Shown here: one piece after another, positions 6,801 through 7,183 of the stretch
Layout: every line of letters begins with the position of its first letter
How positions within the stretch are numbered: position 1 is the first letter of the stretch
From: an uncultured Flavobacteriia bacterium
Lineage (GTDB): Bacteria; Bacteroidota; Bacteroidia; Flavobacteriales_D; Crocinitomicaceae
Direction of reading: 5' to 3'
Assembly: GCA_903887095.1 (NCBI GenBank)
Contig: CAISOQ010000489.1
Location: 1 to 7,183, forward strand
Length of the DNA stretch: 7,183 nucleotides
Position numbers and translations under genes: made by a program
The notes under the pieces: model-generated
Seen by the model: only the letters and a program-made list of their open reading frames with translations
Told to the model about the DNA's origin: nothing
Database searches by the model: none

Positions 6801-7183
6801 TCCAAAGATCATCTTGATGTTGGTAAGTACATTCTGATACATCTGTTGTGGCTGTTTGGTTTCCACCAAGACCACATGCACTAAATGTTGGCGATTGATT
6901 GTCATTCACCACCACATCAAAACTACATGTTGAAGTATTTCCTGTTCCGTCCGTAACTGTCCAAAGTACAGTTGTTGTACCAAGGTTGAAATCAACGTTT
7001 GCAAGGGTTGTTAAACCAGCTGCTGTTGTTGCTCCAGAAAGTGTTGCAAGAACAGTACTCACTGTACAATTATCTGTAGCAATTGCATTCCAACCAGTTC
7101 CTGTTTTCGTATAGTTACATTGACCTGGATCAACATCTACAGATTGGTTACCCGCTGCACCGCATGAAGAGATAGCTGGAAGA
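3874..7183 (-). CDS. Giant repeat-rich surface protein (HYR-like and SprB repeats) with a type B type IX secretion sorting domain; 5' end outside the window
   Basis: The frame is open from the stop at 3874 to the window edge, giving 1102 visible C-terminal residues. A GTG at 7060-7062 falls in mid-repeat and is not the start. Numbering from the window edge, the order is: five extended HYR-like repeats of 95-96 residues (1-476), two shorter HYR repeats (477-632), five SprB-type repeats of 72-82 residues (633-1010), and a type B C-terminal sorting domain (1011-1102). HYR and SprB modules are immunoglobulin-like beta-sandwiches, so the protein should be a long extracellular stalk. The signal peptide and any N-terminal binding domain lie outside the window. 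Cysteines are frequent and regularly placed, suggesting disulfides formed in the periplasm. The adjoining PorP/SprF and PorE-like genes imply type IX export and retention on the surface. Likely roles are adhesion, gliding or attachment to particles, but the ligand is unknown. Confidence 0.9.
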   Translation of the reverse strand, partial: LPAISSCGAAGNQSVDVDPGQCNYTKTGTGWNAIATDNCTVSTVLATLSGATTAAGLTTLANVDFNLGTTTVLWTVTDGTGNTSTCSFDVVVNDNQSPTFSACGLGGNQTATTDVSECTYQHQDDLWNAQASDLCSSTSLAYALSGATSGVGTTLNGQVFNTGVTTIIWTATDGSGNTSTCSFSVRVSDNEAPRFTSCSSTNDPIVFSNTGLCTYTHPSNSWNAIVTDNCTISGLSYSLSGATSGTGTSLSGQTFNLGQTTVVWTATDLAGNTMTCSFDVTVLDNQAPTILSCSGSTQHDVTTDLASCNYIQPGNSWDATASDNCQLLPLTYSLSGATTGTGTTLAGTSFNLGTTNVTWTATDPSGNSTTCTFTVVVTDRQAPIIVDCGTDQNHSVSNDEGSCNYVNNGNGWDASVTDNCTISSGTSVLTGATSGTFTSLDGVTFNQGVTHVNWIFTDQSGNSASCSFDVTVNDNENPSIINCPGNILVSNDAGQCGAIVTWEVPSVSDNCAGQIISNFNSGGNFPVGNTTVQYTATDDAGNSTTCSFIVTVEDNEVPAINCIGNISSCDPHIFFSIPTAQDNCGIQSILQTTGLSSGSYFPVGLTVVTFEATDINGNTSICSFNVTINPTPIAGVSVSDISCHGYNNGAIDLTMTNGTAPYTFSWSNGSTIEDPSGLPTGEYFVAITDYFGCTTNASGVINEPSAISLQADISNVKCHDGNNGSAALTVSGGSAPYNFIWSDGQTNQTANALSAGNYLVIVTDTNGCAASLAMAVYQPDTLVISTEINAATCTAANGSITPTVDGGTLPYAYNWSNGDTTEVLSDAAAGTYTLILLDGNGCVTEIDEIIPSVSEIAAESIVQDVKCYGDSTGTARLIIANGLPPYLIEWSNGDNGISADSLSAGTYQVSLEDNNGCTSSLEVQIEQPDPISLSVSTSQTDGIYNISENGACDGWIEVTVSGGTPDYEYVWSTGGTTNQESNLCAGTYSLIVTDYNGCSVVKSVTMKEPMVLEMPNGYSPNNDGDNDAFVVHGLDAYHENEIIIFNRWGNIVYQKEHYMNDWQGENTNGEPLPDATYFAILTVKITSDKTVTLTGYVDLRRK
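3877..4152 (-). other. Type B type IX secretion C-terminal sorting domain (CHU_C / gliding motility-associated domain)
   Basis: The last 92 residues of the large surface protein. Landmarks are P-N-GYSPNNDGDNDAF near the start, IIIFNRWGNIVYQK, NDWQGENTNGEPLPDATYF and the end TGYVDLRRK. This pattern defines the type B sorting domain, which directs export through the type IX system and, unlike type A domains, is associated with PorP/SprF-family partners. The NNDGDND segment is Asp-rich and might bind a metal ion, but that is inference. Confidence 0.93.
4153..5286 (-). repeat. Five SprB-type repeats
   Basis: The units are at 5071-5286, 4846-5070, 4627-4845, 4399-4626 and 4153-4398. Each follows the SprB-repeat pattern: a Cys and NG near the start, G-G-x-x-P-Y-x-[FYI]-x-W-S-[ND]-G in the middle, then L-x-x-G-x-Y-x-[VL]-x-[VIL]-x-D-x-x-GC. 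The early and late cysteines are 50 residues apart in three units, 49 in one and 46 in the last, consistent with one disulfide per unit. Such repeats occur in the Flavobacterium gliding adhesin SprB and in many Bacteroidota surface proteins. The last unit is longer and has an extra cysteine at its position 56. Confidence 0.87.
5287..5754 (-). repeat. Two canonical-length HYR repeats
   Basis: The units at 5515-5754 (80 residues) and 5287-5514 (76 residues) have HYR-domain features: a start at NPSIINCPGNI or VPAINCIGNI, a central DNC, FPVG, then T-A/E-A-TD-x-x-GN and C-SF-x-V-T-V. Each still carries four cysteines, at 7/20/35/70 and 6/13/28/66. They lack the extra loop with the SGAT motif found in the upstream units. 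They join the extended repeats to the SprB-type repeats. Confidence 0.85.
5755..7183 (-). repeat. Five tandem 95-96-residue extended HYR-like repeats with an invariant cysteine tetrad
   Basis: The units are at 6895-7182 (96 residues), 6610-6894, 6325-6609, 6040-6324 and 5755-6039 (95 residues, 285 bp each). Shared landmarks are Y-x-x-x-x-x-x-W-[ND]-A near residue 24, [TS]-D-N-C near 39, L-[ST]-G-A-T at about 48-52, FN-x-G near 64, and W-x-x-TD-x-x-GN near 73-81. Cysteines fall at positions 7, 22, 39 and 85 in every unit (86 in the 96-residue one). The DNA keeps the same period: CCAAGGTTGAA occurs at 6125, 6410 and 6980, in phase at multiples of 285. The array continues past the window edge. 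Confidence 0.88.

Noticed and set aside
5489..7114. Several open frames on the + strand across the repeat region (for example 5489-5845, 6596-6817, 6899-7114)
   Set aside because: They lie opposite the large surface-protein gene and resemble one another only because they are the complement of its repeats. They show no independent start signals or known domains.
5755..7183. Regular 285-bp periodicity considered as a CRISPR or non-coding tandem array
   Set aside because: The period is an exact multiple of three, the frame is open throughout, and the conservation is at protein level (cysteines, DNC, TD-x-x-GN).
1..7183. Search for defence, phage or mobile-element genes
   Set aside because: No transposase, integrase, terminal inverted repeats, nuclease or toxin-antitoxin pair was seen. 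All coding space is explained by the transporter and the secretion cassette.

Overview
The window looks like chromosome from a Bacteroidota bacterium, most likely of the Flavobacteriia/Flavobacteriales type. The evidence is the gene set: a PorP/SprF-family protein, a PorE-like OmpA lipoprotein, and a giant surface protein with HYR-like and SprB-type repeats ending in a type B (CHU_C, 'gliding motility-associated') type IX secretion sorting domain. The DNA is AT-rich, and the two starts visible in the right-hand operon have no clear Shine-Dalgarno, which also fits. The genus cannot be fixed from this sequence.

Left part (1-892, + strand): the 3' end of a LolC/LolE-type FtsX-family permease, followed after a single base by a complete LolD-type ABC ATPase. 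Together they look like a lipoprotein-release (LolCDE-like) transporter or a closely related MacB-type exporter. A perfect 13-bp inverted repeat with flanking A and T tracts (972-1010) lies in the 134-bp gap. It can end transcription from both sides, because the next genes converge on it.

Right part (1027-7183, - strand): an apparent three-gene operon read right to left. (1) A very large cysteine-rich surface protein, whose 5' end lies beyond the window, shows 1102 residues: five 95-96-residue extended HYR-like repeats, two shorter HYR repeats, five SprB-type repeats, and a type B sorting domain. (2) Nineteen bases later comes a PorP/SprF-family outer-membrane beta-barrel. (3) Eleven bases after that comes a 631-residue lipoprotein with TPR, beta-propeller, carboxypeptidase-regulatory-like and OmpA C-terminal domains, the architecture of PorE.

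The inferred logic of this operon is a self-contained surface-display cassette. The adhesin-like cargo is exported by the type IX system, its type B C-terminal domain is handled by the dedicated PorP/SprF barrel, and the PorE-like lipoprotein ties that barrel to peptidoglycan. The general scheme is known from SprB/SprF in Flavobacterium and PorP/PorE in Porphyromonas. The less ordinary features here are the compact cargo-barrel-anchor gene order and the extended repeat with an invariant cysteine tetrad. No mobile element, CRISPR array, tRNA or rRNA was seen.
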